Shown: in pieces, positions 51,582-61,365 of the stretch
Layout of the letters: every line of letters begins with the position of its first letter
How positions within the stretch are numbered: position 1 is the stretch's first letter
Source: Microbacterium aurugineum
Lineage (GTDB): Bacteria > Actinomycetota > Actinomycetes > Actinomycetales > Microbacteriaceae
DNA length: 64,000 nt
Direction of reading: 5' to 3'
Assembly (NCBI RefSeq): GCF_023101205.1
Contig: NZ_CP078078.1
Span: 1,240,001-1,304,000, forward strand
Program-made: the position numbers and the translations under genes
Notes under the pieces: generated by a model
What the model saw: only the letters and a program-made list of their open reading frames with translations
What the model was told of the DNA's origin: nothing
Database searches by the model: none

Positions 51582-53106
51582 GCGCCTCGCCGGACTCACC
51601 AGTTGGAACGCCGACTGGCGGGGTCTCCGGGTCGCGGTTCTCGGGCTGTCCATGACCGGCTTCTCCGTGGCCGATACGCTCACCGAACTCGGCGCGGACG
51701 TGCTGGTGCTCAGCGAATCCGCGGAGGAGGAATACGAGCGGCTGCTTCCGGTGATCGGTGCACGCCTCGAGCTCGGATCACTCGCCGAAGTCCCCGCCGT
51801 GCTGGTGGATTTCGCGCCGGAGGTCGTCATCGCTTCGCCGGGGTTCCCGCCCTCGCACCCGCTCATCCGGTGGGCACAGGAGTCGGGCGTGGCGATCTGG
51901 GGCGACGTGGAGCTCGCGTGGCGCGTCCGCGACAAGGTCGTCCGTGCCGACGGTTCGCCGGCCGACTGGGTGCTGATCACCGGGACGAACGGCAAGACGA
52001 CCACGACTCAGCTGACCGCAACACTCCTCGTGGCGGGGGGCCTGCGCGCGGCACCGTGCGGCAACATCGGCGTGCCGGTGCTCGATGCCGTGCGCGACCC
52101 GGCGGGCTTCGACGTGCTGGTGGTCGAGCTCTCGAGCCATCAGCTCTGGTACCTCGGACAGTCCCGCCCCGAGGGTGAGCTGTTCCCGTACTCCGCCGTC
52201 TGCCTCAACCTCGCCGACGATCACCTGGTCTGGCACGGCAGTGCACAGGCGTACCGCGATGCGAAGGCCGTGGTCTATCGGAACACCCGTGTCGCCTGCG
52301 TCTACAACAAGGCGGATGAGGCCACCCGCCACATGGTGGAGGAGGCGGAGGTCGTCGAGGGGGCCCGCGCCATCGGCTTCGATCTCGGGATCCCAGGTCC
52401 GAGCGACCTCGGCATCGTGGAGGGGCTCCTGGTCGACAGGGCCTTCCTGGACGACCGTGCACGCAGCGCCCTCGAGCTCACGACCGTCGCCGCTCTCGAT
52501 GAGGCGGGCCTCGCGGCTCCGCACATCGTGCAGAACATCCTCGCAGCGAGTGCGTTGGCGCGCTCCCTCGGTGTGGAGCCGGAGGCGATCCACGCAGCGC
52601 TCCAGTCCTTCCGCCTCGACGCCCACCGTATCCAGGTGGTCGCGCGACACCGGGGGATCACCTGGGTCGACGATTCCAAGGCGACGAATCCGCACGCGGC
52701 AGCGTCGTCGCTGCGTGCTTACCCGGGGGCCGTGTGGATCGTCGGGGGCGACCTCAAGGGCGTGGACATCGCCGAGCTCGTCGCCGAGGTCGGTACCACG
52801 GCTCGTGCGGCCGTCGTGATCGGCGTCGAACGTGCCTCCGTCGTCGCGGCATTCCGGCGACACGCGCCGACGGTGCCGGTGTTCGAGGTGGATGCTGGCG
52901 AGACTGGTCAGGTCATGAACCGTGTCGTGGAGATCGCGTCGGGGATCGTCGACGGCGAGGGCACAGTCCTGCTGGCCCCGGCTGCGGCGTCTTTCGATCA
53001 GTTCTCCGGCTATGCGGATCGCGGGCATCGCTTCGCCGAGGCGGTGCAGGACTGGATCGACCGGGGGAGCGCCGATGACACAGGTGTCCCGCCCTCCGCG
53101 CTCTGA
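51571..53106 (+). CDS. murD: UDP-N-acetylmuramoylalanine-D-glutamate ligase
   Basis: A 511-residue Mur ligase that adds D-Glu. The N-terminal Rossmann domain has VLGLSMTGFSVADTL, the ATP site is VLITGTNGKTTTTQL near residue 135, and the central VVELSSHQLWY is typical MurD. The C-terminal VDDSKATNPHAAASSL and GGDLKGVDIAEL support it. About 40-60 residues longer than most MurD at mid-protein, without an obvious extra domain. It starts with GTG inside the mraY end and overlaps ftsW by 32 bases. Confidence 0.95.
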   Translation: MSTERLAGLTSWNADWRGLRVAVLGLSMTGFSVADTLTELGADVLVLSESAEEEYERLLPVIGARLELGSLAEVPAVLVDFAPEVVIASPGFPPSHPLIRWAQESGVAIWGDVELAWRVRDKVVRADGSPADWVLITGTNGKTTTTQLTATLLVAGGLRAAPCGNIGVPVLDAVRDPAGFDVLVVELSSHQLWYLGQSRPEGELFPYSAVCLNLADDHLVWHGSAQAYRDAKAVVYRNTRVACVYNKADEATRHMVEEAEVVEGARAIGFDLGIPGPSDLGIVEGLLVDRAFLDDRARSALELTTVAALDEAGLAAPHIVQNILAASALARSLGVEPEAIHAALQSFRLDAHRIQVVARHRGITWVDDSKATNPHAAASSLRAYPGAVWIVGGDLKGVDIAELVAEVGTTARAAVVIGVERASVVAAFRRHAPTVPVFEVDAGETGQVMNRVVEIASGIVDGEGTVLLAPAAASFDQFSGYADRGHRFAEAVQDWIDRGSADDTGVPPSAL

Positions 53107-54280
53107 GTCCGGAGGGCTCGCAGCCCGAGTCTCCCTCGGGCGTCGGTTCACTCCGGTGTCGACGGAGTTCCTCCTCATCGCATCGACCGCCCTGCTGCTG
53201 ACGCTGTTCGGTCTGGTCATGGTGCTGTCCGCCACGAGTGCCTCCGCGGTCGCGAGCGGCAAGGACCCGATGGGCGGTGTGCTGCGTCAGGGGGTGTTCG
53301 CCCTTCTGGGGGTGCCGCTGATGTTCCTCGTCAGTCGGATGCCGGTCGCGTTCCTGAAGAAGATGGCGTGGCCCGCACTGTTCGGCGCGGTCGCTCTGCA
53401 ACTGCTCGTGTTCACGCCGCTGGGTATCGAGGATGGCGGAAACCGGAACTGGATCCAGATCGCCGGGTTCACGCTGCAGCCCTCCGAGTTCCTCAAGCTC
53501 GCCCTGGCCCTCTGGATCGCGGCGGTGCTGCTGCGCAAACAGGCGATGCTCGGCACCTGGCATCACGTCTTCATTCCCGTGATCCCGGTCGGTGCGCTCG
53601 CGATCGGTACCGTGCTCGCCGGAAAGGACCTCGGCACCGCGATGGTGCTGGTCCTCATCCTCCTGGGGTGTCTGTTCTTCTCCGGGGTCAAGCTCCGGTT
53701 GTTCATCCTGCCCGTGATTCTCGGCGTCATCGCGGTGCTCGCCTACGCGCTGTCCAGCCAGGACCGCATGCGCCGCATCGTCGCCACGTGCGACGACATG
53801 GCGCTGTACGAGGGCGACTGCTATCAGTCGATCCACGGCATCTGGGGCATGGCATCCGGGGGGATCTTCGGACTCGGGCTCGGCAACTCCCAGGAGAAGT
53901 ACGGATGGCTGCCTGCAGCGGGCAACGACTTCATCTTCGCCATCGTCGGAGAAGAGCTCGGGCTGATCGGCTGCATCGTCGTCCTGGCCCTGTTCACGTT
54001 CTTCACGGTCGGTGCGTTCCACATCATCCGGAAGACGCCGGATGCCTTCATCCGCGTCGCGGCCGGGGGAATCACGGTGTGGATCGTCGGTCAGGCCGTC
54101 CTGAACATCGGCGTCGTCATCGGTATCTTCCCCGTGATGGGCGTCCCTCTCCCGTTCATGTCGCAGGGAGGCACAGCACTGCTCGCCGTGCTGATCGCCT
54201 GCGGCGTGCTGCTCGCGTTCGCACGCACGATCCCCGTGACCGAGAAGCAGTCAGCGGAGCGGGGTAGGGTCGCCAGGTGA
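53075..54280 (+). CDS. ftsW: Septal SEDS glycosyltransferase FtsW
   Basis: A 401-residue polytopic SEDS protein that polymerises glycan strands together with FtsI. About ten helices. The motifs NRNWIQIAGFTLQPSEFLKLAL, IGEELGLIG-type loop GEELGLIGC and PFMSQGGTALL are typical. The ATG at 53075 has GGGGGAG upstream and lies inside the murD end, giving coupling. Followed by murG with a GTGA overlap. Confidence 0.95.
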   Translation: MTQVSRPPRSESGGLAARVSLGRRFTPVSTEFLLIASTALLLTLFGLVMVLSATSASAVASGKDPMGGVLRQGVFALLGVPLMFLVSRMPVAFLKKMAWPALFGAVALQLLVFTPLGIEDGGNRNWIQIAGFTLQPSEFLKLALALWIAAVLLRKQAMLGTWHHVFIPVIPVGALAIGTVLAGKDLGTAMVLVLILLGCLFFSGVKLRLFILPVILGVIAVLAYALSSQDRMRRIVATCDDMALYEGDCYQSIHGIWGMASGGIFGLGLGNSQEKYGWLPAAGNDFIFAIVGEELGLIGCIVVLALFTFFTVGAFHIIRKTPDAFIRVAAGGITVWIVGQAVLNIGVVIGIFPVMGVPLPFMSQGGTALLAVLIACGVLLAFARTIPVTEKQSAERGRVAR

Positions 54281-55353
54281 CCTCGTATCTCCTCGCCGGC
54301 GGTGGCACCGCCGGCCATGTGAATCCCCTGCTCGCCGTCGCCGATGCGCTCCGTGAGCGCGTCCCCGACGACTCGGTCCTCGTGCTCGGCACGGCGGAGG
54401 GGCTCGAATCGCGACTCGTGCCCGAGCGAGGTTATGAACTACTGATCGTGGACAAGGTTCCGTTCCCGCGCCGACCGAACCGCCAGGCGGCCGCCTTCCC
54501 CGGGAGGTTCCGTCGGGCGATCGCCCAAGTGCGCGAGCACATCCGTCGGCACGACATCGACGTCGTCGTCGGGTTCGGCGGGTATGCGTCGGCGCCGGCG
54601 TACGTCGCCGCTCGTCGCGAGGGTGTTCCGTTCGTGGTGCACGAGGCCAATGCCAAGCCCGGACTGGCCAACGTGCTCGGTGCCCGCCGCGCGGCGGCCG
54701 TGGGCGTCGCGTTCGAGGGCACGCCTCTCCGTGGCAGCGAAGTGGTCGGGATGCCCCTGCGCCGCGAGGTGATCGCGCTCGATCGTTCGGCCGCTCGCTC
54801 GGAGGCCGCGGAGCACTTCGGGCTCGACGCCCAGCGTCCCGTGCTGCTCGTCTTCGGTGGTTCGCTCGGTGCACAGCGCCTCAACGAGGCTCTGGCGGAT
54901 TCCTGGCAGGACATCCTCGCAGCGGGCTGGCAGCTGCTGCATGTGACCGGCGAACGCAGCGATCTGGCGGACCCCGGAGTCGACGGCTACGCGTTGCGTC
55001 GGTACGTGGATCGCATGGACCTGGCCTTCGCGCTCGCAGACCTGATCGTGTCGCGGTCCGGCTCGGCGACGGTGAGCGAGATCAGCGCGCTGGGGATCCC
55101 CGCGCTCTACGTGCCCTATTCGGTGGGCAACGGTGAGCAGCGACTGAACGCGGCCTCTGCAGTGGCGGCCGGTGCTGCCGAGCTCTTGGACGACGCCACC
55201 TTCGACGGCGACGCAGTACGCCGGATCGTCGTGCCCCTCTTGGGGGATCAGGCGCGGATCGGCCGGATGGCGGCCGCCGCCGCGACGGCAGGAACGCGCA
55301 ACGGCACGGAGAACGTGATCACCCTGATCGACCGCGCGCTGCATGCGGCCTGA
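54277..55353 (+). CDS. murG: N-acetylglucosaminyl transferase MurG
   Basis: A 358-residue GT-B enzyme that converts lipid I to lipid II. The donor and acceptor loops are GGGTAGHVNPLLAVADAL (first), FGGYASAPAYVAA, FGGSLGAQRLNEAL and YVPYSVGNGEQRLNA. Peripheral membrane, cytoplasmic. The start codon is a GTG inside the ftsW stop. A 41-base gap to murC contains a -10 box, the only obvious break in the run up to that point. Confidence 0.96.
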   Translation: MTSYLLAGGGTAGHVNPLLAVADALRERVPDDSVLVLGTAEGLESRLVPERGYELLIVDKVPFPRRPNRQAAAFPGRFRRAIAQVREHIRRHDIDVVVGFGGYASAPAYVAARREGVPFVVHEANAKPGLANVLGARRAAAVGVAFEGTPLRGSEVVGMPLRREVIALDRSAARSEAAEHFGLDAQRPVLLVFGGSLGAQRLNEALADSWQDILAAGWQLLHVTGERSDLADPGVDGYALRRYVDRMDLAFALADLIVSRSGSATVSEISALGIPALYVPYSVGNGEQRLNAASAVAAGAAELLDDATFDGDAVRRIVVPLLGDQARIGRMAAAAATAGTRNGTENVITLIDRALHAA

Positions 55354-55379
55354 CGCGGTCGACACCACCGAACGAAAAG

Positions 55380-55385
55380 TAGACT
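55380..55385 (+). promoter_or_regulatory. -10 box for an internal murC promoter
   Basis: TAGACT lies 9 bases before the murC ATG, in the largest gap of this part of the cluster, and suggests an internal promoter with little or no leader. Confidence 0.4.
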
Positions 55386-55394
55386 GAACCGGAC

Positions 55395-56795
55395 ATGATC
55401 AGACCCGACCTCTCCCTCCCACTTCCCGAGACGATCACCTCCGCGCACTTCATCGGCATCGGCGGTTCCGGCATGAGCGGGCTCGCGAAGATGTTCCTCG
55501 ACGCGGGCATCCGCGTCTCCGGAAGTGACCGCGCCGACAGCGACAACCTGCGGGCGTTGGCCGCGGCGGGAGCCACAGTCCATGTCGGTCACGATGCCGC
55601 GTACCTGGGCGACGCCGACACGGTCGTGCACACCGGCGCGATCTGGCCCGAGAACCCCGAGTTCGTCACCGCGAAGGCGCGTGGCCTGCACGTGATCCAC
55701 CGTTCCCAGGCGCTGCACTGGCTGATCGGGTCCCGTCGCCTGGTGTCGGTCGCCGGCGCGCACGGTAAGACAACCTCGACGGGCATGATCGTCACCGCAC
55801 TGCGGGAGCTCGGGGCCGATCCCCATTTCGTCAACGGCGGTGTGATCGAGCAGCTCGGAACGTCGAGCGCCACCGGATCGGGCGACCTGTTCGTCGTCGA
55901 AGCAGACGAATCGGACGGCACCTTCCTGCTCTACGACACCGCGGTCGCTCTCATCACGAATGTGGATCCGGATCACCTGGACCACTACGGTTCGGACGAG
56001 GCCTTCCATGACGCGTTCGTCCGGTTCGCGGATGCCGCCTCGGAGGCCGTCGTGATCTCTAGCGACGATGCCGGGGCGCTCCGAGTCGGCGCCGGGATCA
56101 CCCACCCGAACGTGCTCACGTTCGGTCAAGCGGCCGATGCGGATGTGCGCGTCACCGACTTCGTGACCGACGGAGGCGTCGCAGCGACCATCACCCACGG
56201 TGGCGAGCAGGTGCGGATGCAGCTCGCCGTCCCCGGTGTGCACAACGCCATCAACGCGGCCGGCGTCGTCACGGTGCTGCGCGCCCTCGGGTATCCGCTC
56301 GTCGACGCGGTCCGCGCCGTCGAAGGTTTCGCGGGAACGGTTCGCCGCCTCGAACAGCACGGGGTCGCGCGCGGCGTGACCGTGTACGACGACTACTCGC
56401 ACCATCCGACCGAGGTCAGGGCGGCACTGGAGGCGATGCGCAGCATCGCGGGCACGGGGCGGGTCATCGCGATCCAGCAACCGCACACCTACTCCCGCAC
56501 GCAGCACATGTACCAGGAGTTCGCCGATGTTCTCGAGGAGTTCGCCGACCACACGGTGATGCTGGACGTCTACGGGGCTCGTGAGGATCCGGTCCCCGGA
56601 GTCACCGGCGAGCTGGTGAGCAACGCGTTCCGCGACCCGTCGCACGTGCACTTCGTGGCGGATTGGCAACAGGCTGCCGACTACACGGCTACCGTGGCGC
56701 GCGACGGAGATTTCGTCGTGACCCTCGGCTGCGGCAACGTGTATCAGATCATCCCGCAGGTCTTGGAGTCCCTCCGCCGGACCGACGAGGCCTAG
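55395..56795 (+). CDS. murC: UDP-N-acetylmuramate-L-alanine ligase
   Basis: A 466-residue Mur ligase that adds L-Ala to UDP-MurNAc. The UDP-binding N-terminus is [17 protein letters not shown] (residues 15-32), the ATP site is [13 protein letters not shown] near 120, and [13 protein letters not shown] plus [14 protein letters not shown] are MurC-specific. No fused D-Ala-D-Ala ligase. ftsQ follows after 3 bases. Confidence 0.95.
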   Translation: MIRPDLSLPLPETITSAHFIGIGGSGMSGLAKMFLDAGIRVSGSDRADSDNLRALAAAGATVHVGHDAAYLGDADTVVHTGAIWPENPEFVTAKARGLHVIHRSQALHWLIGSRRLVSVAGAHGKTTSTGMIVTALRELGADPHFVNGGVIEQLGTSSATGSGDLFVVEADESDGTFLLYDTAVALITNVDPDHLDHYGSDEAFHDAFVRFADAASEAVVISSDDAGALRVGAGITHPNVLTFGQAADADVRVTDFVTDGGVAATITHGGEQVRMQLAVPGVHNAINAAGVVTVLRALGYPLVDAVRAVEGFAGTVRRLEQHGVARGVTVYDDYSHHPTEVRAALEAMRSIAGTGRVIAIQQPHTYSRTQHMYQEFADVLEEFADHTVMLDVYGAREDPVPGVTGELVSNAFRDPSHVHFVADWQQAADYTATVARDGDFVVTLGCGNVYQIIPQVLESLRRTDEA

Positions 56796-56798
56796 CCG

Positions 56799-57746
56799 AT
56801 GCGTCGGCCCGCACCGCTTCCGTCCACCCCGGAGAGTTCGGGGGAGAAGGGCGCCGCGACGCAGGCGACGCGCCGTCCGAGTCGGCCCGGCGCCGCGGTG
56901 GAGGAGAAGTCCGCTGCCGCGGCGGAGGAGAGGCCCGCTGTCGCCGAGGAGCGCGCACCGGCGGAGGACGCGACGCTCGATGCGCCGGAACCGACCTCGA
57001 CGAGGGATGTCTGGCGCGCGGCGCGCGCGCGGCGCAAGGCTCTCCGCGCAGAGATCCGCCGGTTCACCCAACGCTCTCGGCGACGACGGATCATCTGGTG
57101 GAGCAGCCTCGCCGCCGTGGTCGTCGTGATCGGAGGGAGCATCGCGGCCGCGTATAGCCCGCTGTTCGCCGTCGAGAAGATCACGGTCGTCGGGGCGACC
57201 AGCCTCGATCCCTCCGCGGTCGAGGCGGCGCTCAGCGATCAGCTCGGCACGCCGCTGGCTCTGGTCGATTCCAGTGAGGTGAAGGCCGCGCTGCTGGCGT
57301 TCCCTCTCATCGAGACGTATGCGCTGGAGGCGCGGCCTCCGCATGACCTGACGGTGCGCATCGTCGAACGCACCCCGGTCGGCGTGATCCGCTCGAACGC
57401 TGGATTCACGCTCGTGGACGCGGCGGGGGTGGCGCTTTCGACCACGCCCGATCAGCCCGCAGGGCAGCCTCTGATCGAGATCGACAGCGGGGTCGATTCC
57501 GCGGCGTTCCGCAGCGCGGGGCTCGTCGTGAGGTCCTTGCCCGCCGATGTCCGATCACAGTTGGCGGGGGTCGCGGCGACCACCCAGGACGACGTGACCC
57601 TGACGCTGAGCAGTGGGCTGACGGTGGTCTGGGGGAGCGCGGAGGACTCGGGTCTCAAGGCACTGACCCTCTCAGCGGCGATGGGCGCCCATCCCGGGGC
57701 ACGGTCGATCGACGTCACGTCGCCCGAAGTCGCCGTCGTCGGCTGA
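56799..57746 (+). CDS. ftsQ: Cell division protein FtsQ
   Basis: A 315-residue bitopic divisome protein. A long disordered N-terminal region rich in Pro, Ala and Glu (residues 1-85) is followed by a basic patch, one membrane helix near 102-122 (IIWWSSLAAVVVVIGGSIAAAY) and an extracytoplasmic POTRA domain (VEKITVVGATSLDPSAVEAAL). The FtsQ-specific beta domain (IVERTPVGVIRSNAGFTLVD) follows. It bridges FtsL/FtsI and regulators. The stop is followed by the 162-base ftsZ control region. Confidence 0.9.
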   Translation: MRRPAPLPSTPESSGEKGAATQATRRPSRPGAAVEEKSAAAAEERPAVAEERAPAEDATLDAPEPTSTRDVWRAARARRKALRAEIRRFTQRSRRRRIIWWSSLAAVVVVIGGSIAAAYSPLFAVEKITVVGATSLDPSAVEAALSDQLGTPLALVDSSEVKAALLAFPLIETYALEARPPHDLTVRIVERTPVGVIRSNAGFTLVDAAGVALSTTPDQPAGQPLIEIDSGVDSAAFRSAGLVVRSLPADVRSQLAGVAATTQDDVTLTLSSGLTVVWGSAEDSGLKALTLSAAMGAHPGARSIDVTSPEVAVVG

Positions 57747-57850
57747 CCTCTTTCGTGGGGAATGGCGCGACACGCCCAAGTGGTTGCGTGCGCGCGGCCA
57801 GGCGGCGCTTACCTTCGATCAAGAGAACGCAATACCGGGAAATACTTTAC

Positions 57851-57865
57851 ACCTCTAGTTGAGGT
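57851..57865. promoter_or_regulatory. MerR-like palindrome upstream of ftsZ (candidate FtsR site)
   Basis: ACCTC (57851-57855), TAGTT, GAGGT (57861-57865) is a perfect 5-bp arm palindrome 43 bases before ftsZ, with TTTACA at 57846-57851 on its left edge and TAAGGT at 57867-57872 on its right. A CCTC...GAGG core between -35- and -10-like hexamers is typical of MerR regulators. FtsR, encoded at 27662, is the natural candidate. Confidence 0.6.
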
Positions 57866-57908
57866 TTAAGGTTCATCCTTTTCAGGCTCGAATAATCGGA
57901 GGCCGGCC

Positions 57909-59051
57909 ATGAGCCAGAACCAGAACTACCTCGCCGTGATCAAGGTCGTCGGCGTCGGCGGTGGCGGCGTCAACGCCGTCAACCGCATGATCGATCTCGG
58001 TCTCCGCGGAGTCGAGTTCATCGCCGTCAACACCGACGCCCAGGCGCTGCTCATGAGCGATGCCGACGTCAAGCTCGACGTCGGTCGGGAACTCACGCGT
58101 GGTCTCGGCGCCGGAGCAGACCCCGAGGTGGGGCGCCGTGCCGCGGAGGACCACGCCGAGGAGATCGAGCAGGCCCTGACCGGTGCGGACATGGTCTTCG
58201 TGACCGCCGGCGAGGGAGGCGGCACCGGAACCGGTGGTGCTCCCGTGGTGGCCCGCATCGCGAAGTCCATCGGCGCGCTCACCATCGGTGTCGTCACCAA
58301 GCCGTTCTCGTTCGAAGGTCGCCGTCGCCAGAGCCAGGCAGAGGCGGGCGTCGCGAAACTCAAGGAAGAGGTCGACACCCTCATCGTGGTGCCGAACGAC
58401 CGTCTCCTCGAGATCAGCGACCGTGGGATCTCCATGATCGAGGCCTTCGCCACCGCGGACCAGGTGCTCCTCGCCGGTGTCCAGGGCATCACCGACCTGA
58501 TCACGACCCCGGGTCTGATCAACCTCGACTTCGCCGACGTCAAGTCGGTCATGCAGGGCGCAGGTTCCGCCCTCATGGGCATCGGCTCCGCCCGCGGTGC
58601 CGATCGCGCGATCAAGGCCGCCGAGCTCGCGGTCGAATCGCCGCTGCTCGAGGCCTCCATCGAGGGTGCGCACGGCGTGCTGCTCTCGATCCAGGGAGGT
58701 TCGAACCTCGGCATCTTCGAGATCCACGACGCGGCCGACCTCGTCAAGGAAGCGGCACACCCCGAGGCGAACATCATCTTCGGTACCGTCATCGACGACA
58801 CTCTCGGCGATGAGGTGCGCGTGACCGTCATCGCGGCCGGATTCGACGGCGGTGAGCCTTCGCTCCGACTGGACCCGATGGTCGTCTCCCGGCCTTCGGC
58901 GACGGCTCTCCCCGAGGTCTCCCTCGACGAGGAGCCGGAGGCGAAGAGCGACGCGGCACCGGCGGAGCCGGTGCAGCAGCGAGTGCCGACCACCAGCATC
59001 GAGCCGGCTTTCGCAGACGACGACATCGACATCCCCGAATTCCTGAAGTGA
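57909..59051 (+). CDS. ftsZ: Cell division GTPase FtsZ
   Basis: A 380-residue tubulin homologue that forms the Z-ring. The GTP site is [13 protein letters not shown] (residues 101-113), the N-terminus [17 protein letters not shown] is diagnostic, and the T7 synergy loop is in [10 protein letters not shown]. The C-terminal tail (about 325-380) is acidic and ends in the conserved [11 protein letters not shown] that binds SepF. A strong GGAGG precedes the ATG by 6 bases. Followed by the YggS-type gene with a GTGA overlap. Confidence 0.97.
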   Translation: MSQNQNYLAVIKVVGVGGGGVNAVNRMIDLGLRGVEFIAVNTDAQALLMSDADVKLDVGRELTRGLGAGADPEVGRRAAEDHAEEIEQALTGADMVFVTAGEGGGTGTGGAPVVARIAKSIGALTIGVVTKPFSFEGRRRQSQAEAGVAKLKEEVDTLIVVPNDRLLEISDRGISMIEAFATADQVLLAGVQGITDLITTPGLINLDFADVKSVMQGAGSALMGIGSARGADRAIKAAELAVESPLLEASIEGAHGVLLSIQGGSNLGIFEIHDAADLVKEAAHPEANIIFGTVIDDTLGDEVRVTVIAAGFDGGEPSLRLDPMVVSRPSATALPEVSLDEEPEAKSDAAPAEPVQQRVPTTSIEPAFADDDIDIPEFLK

Positions 59052-59755
59052 CCACTGCGGCCGACGGGCAGGGGCGGTCGGACCTGGCGGCGCGGCTGAC
59101 GGCGATCGACGAACGCATCGCCGTCGCCGCGCGCGCCGCGGGGCGGGATCCGGCGGAGATCACTCGCATCGTCGTGACGAAGTTCCATCCGGCCTCTCTG
59201 GTCCGTGAACTGCGCGCGCTCGGTGTGAGCGACGTGGGAGAGAATCGGCAACAGGAGCTGTCGGCGAAGCAGGCGGAACTCGCAGCCCTCGACCTGACCT
59301 GGCACTTCATCGGCCAGGGGCAGACGAACAAGGCCGCGGCCATCCGGCGCAGCGCCGACGTCGTGCATTCCGTCGACCGGGGCCGATTCGCCGACGCGCT
59401 GGACCGCGCGGCCCAGGACGATGGCCTCCTCGACGTGCTCGTACAGGTCAACCTGACCGACGATCCTGGTCGCGGGGGAGTGGCACCCGCTGACGCCGTC
59501 GCACTCGCCGAGCACGTGCTGGCGCTGCCATCGCTCCGTCTGCGGGGCGTCATGGCGGTCGCGCCACTGGATGAGGAACCCGGCGCTGCATTCGCGCGCT
59601 TGCGTGCCGTCGCTGAGGGCGTCCGCGCCGTTCAGCCCTCCGCATCGTGGATCTCCGCCGGGATGACCGGCGACTTCGTGGAGGCGATCGACGCCGGCGC
59701 GACACACCTGCGGATCGGCTCCGCAATCACCGGCCCCCGGCCCGACCGGGGTTAA
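59048..59755 (+). CDS. YggS-type pyridoxal phosphate homeostasis protein
   Basis: A 235-residue alanine-racemase-fold PLP protein. The PLP lysine is in [11 protein letters not shown] near residue 44, and [30 protein letters not shown] and [15 protein letters not shown] with the C-terminal LRIGSAITG are family hallmarks. It has no known catalytic role but balances PLP and amino-acid pools. Genes of this type sit between ftsZ and sepF in most actinobacteria. Translation is coupled to ftsZ. The YfiH-type gene that often lies between ftsZ and yggS is absent here. Confidence 0.92.
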   Translation: MTTAADGQGRSDLAARLTAIDERIAVAARAAGRDPAEITRIVVTKFHPASLVRELRALGVSDVGENRQQELSAKQAELAALDLTWHFIGQGQTNKAAAIRRSADVVHSVDRGRFADALDRAAQDDGLLDVLVQVNLTDDPGRGGVAPADAVALAEHVLALPSLRLRGVMAVAPLDEEPGAAFARLRAVAEGVRAVQPSASWISAGMTGDFVEAIDAGATHLRIGSAITGPRPDRG

Positions 59756-59798
59756 CCTGTGAAAAGACCAGCCCCAAACGTTCGAACCGGAGGACACG

Positions 59799-60272
59799 AT
59801 GGGTAACCCGCTGAAGAAGACCATGGTGTATCTCGGCCTCGCCGACGAGGAAGAGGTCTACGAGGAGGAGGCGCAGGCTCCTGCGCGCGCTCACCGCGAG
59901 CGCGACCGCGAGCGCGAAGAGCCGGCTCCGGCTCCCGTCACGCCCCTCCGTCGTCCCGTCGCCGTCCGCCAGCCCTCTGCAGGAGCCGTGAACGAGATCC
60001 TCACCGTCCACCCCAAGCAGTACCGCGACGCTCAGCTGATCGCGGAGAGCTTCCGCGAGGGCGTCCCGGTCATCATCAACCTCTCCCAGATGAGCGATGC
60101 CGACGCGCGCCGTCTCATCGACTTCGCGAGCGGGCTCTCCCTCGGCCTGTACGGCCGTATCGAGCGGGTCACCTCGAAGGTGTTCCTGCTCTCGCCGGAG
60201 AACATCGCGGTTTCGGGCCACGGGGGCATCGCGCACGCAGACGCTGAGTCTGCGGGCTTCGACCAGTCGTAG
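59799..60272 (+). CDS. sepF: Cell division protein SepF
   Basis: A 157-residue Z-ring tether. A short amphipathic N-terminus ([21 protein letters not shown]) anchors to the membrane, then a charged linker ([10 protein letters not shown]), and the core beta-alpha domain (about 65-150) has [30 protein letters not shown] and [22 protein letters not shown]. It binds the FtsZ C-terminal tail. The ATG has GGAGGA upstream. It precedes the YggT-type gene after 3 bases. Confidence 0.94.
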   Translation: MGNPLKKTMVYLGLADEEEVYEEEAQAPARAHRERDREREEPAPAPVTPLRRPVAVRQPSAGAVNEILTVHPKQYRDAQLIAESFREGVPVIINLSQMSDADARRLIDFASGLSLGLYGRIERVTSKVFLLSPENIAVSGHGGIAHADAESAGFDQS

Positions 60273-60275
60273 CTC

Positions 60276-60575
60276 GTGGAGTTGGTCTCCGTCGCAGCGA
60301 GCATCGTTCATCTGGTGCTGCTGCTCTACATCTTCGTGCTCTTCGCGCGCCTCATCCTGGACTACATCCCCCTCTTCAATCGGGAGTGGCGTCCCAAGGG
60401 GTTCGGTCTGGTCGCCGCTGAGGCTGTCTACACGGTCACGGATCCGCCCATCCGGTTCTTCCGGCGGCTCATCCCGCCACTGCGGATCGGTTCCCTGTCG
60501 CTCGATTTCGGGTTCACGCTCACCCTGTTGATCGTGCTGGTCCTGATGAACATCGTGCGGCTGTTCATCCGCTGA
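60276..60575 (+). CDS. YggT family membrane protein
   Basis: A 99-residue protein with two membrane helices (about residues 3-26: VSVAASIVHLVLLLYIFVLFARL; and about 76-97: FTLTLLIVLVLMNIVRLFI) and the family segment TDPPIRFFRRLIPPLRIGSLSLDFG between. YggT proteins lie beside sepF across bacteria; the function is not defined. GTG start, 3 bases after sepF, so co-translation is likely. Confidence 0.88.
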   Translation: MELVSVAASIVHLVLLLYIFVLFARLILDYIPLFNREWRPKGFGLVAAEAVYTVTDPPIRFFRRLIPPLRIGSLSLDFGFTLTLLIVLVLMNIVRLFIR

Positions 60576-60756
60576 ACTCCCGGCGATCCGCCCGGATCCG
60601 CCACGTGGACTTCGTGTTCTCTGGGTGTCGTGACATCGCGGCGCTGAGGCGCGGGGGCTATGCTGGCACCCAGGTGCGCGCCCCGGGTTCGCGCCACATC
60701 ACGACCACGCCATACATCGATACTGGCATTCGTACTCATCGAAAGAGGAGCCACTC

Positions 60757-61356
60757 ATGGCACTTACCCCGGATGACGTCGTCACCAAGCAGTTCCAGCA
60801 CGTCCGCTTCAAGGACGGCTTCGACCCGGATGAGGTCGACGACTTCCTCGACGAGATCGTCATCGAGTGGCGCAAGGCTCTCGAAGAGAACGTCGAGCTG
60901 AAAGCCAAGCTGGCCGCCTACGAGTCCGGCGAGGCCCCCGAGGCCGCCGCTCCGGCCGCGGCACCTGCGGCGCCCGAGACTCCGGCTCCCGTGGCCGAGG
61001 TTCCCGCAGAGCCTGCTCCGACCGGCTCCGCGACCGCGACCGCCGGCATCATCGAGCTCGCACAGCGTCTGCACGACGAGCACGTCGCCGAGGGTGAGGC
61101 GAAGCGCAACGCGCTCATCGCCGAGGCCGAGACCGAGGTCGCCCGGATCCGCACCGAGGCCGAGGCCAAGCAGCGCGAGGAGTCGGCACGCCTGGAGCGC
61201 GAGCGCAACACGCTCGAGGCTCGCATCACCGAACTCCGCAACTTCGAGCGCGACTACCGCTCGCAGCTGCGCGGATACATCGAAGGCCAGCTCCGCGAGC
61301 TCGACGAGAAGTCGGCGTCCACGGACTCCACGCCCGTCTCCGCGATCGGTCTGTAA
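60757..61356 (+). CDS. divIVA: DivIVA/Wag31 polar scaffold protein
   Basis: A 199-residue coiled-coil protein that marks cell poles and directs tip growth in actinobacteria. The N-terminal membrane-binding segment ALTPDDVVTKQFQHVRFKDGFDPDEVDDFLDEIV is diagnostic. An Ala/Pro/Glu linker (about 55-95) follows, then long heptad helices (AKRNALIAEAETEVARIRTEAEAKQ to LRNFERDYRSQLRGYIEGQLRELDEK). Length is shorter than Mycobacterium Wag31. A -10 box TATGCT (60659-60664) is a possible promoter in the 181-base gap upstream. Confidence 0.93.
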   Translation: MALTPDDVVTKQFQHVRFKDGFDPDEVDDFLDEIVIEWRKALEENVELKAKLAAYESGEAPEAAAPAAAPAAPETPAPVAEVPAEPAPTGSATATAGIIELAQRLHDEHVAEGEAKRNALIAEAETEVARIRTEAEAKQREESARLERERNTLEARITELRNFERDYRSQLRGYIEGQLRELDEKSASTDSTPVSAIGL

Positions 61357-61365
61357 GGCGCCCTC

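Noticed and set aside
57846..57872. Calling the ftsZ hexamers a definite promoter
   Set aside because: The 15-base spacer is short and other AT-rich words nearby could serve, so only the palindrome is annotated.
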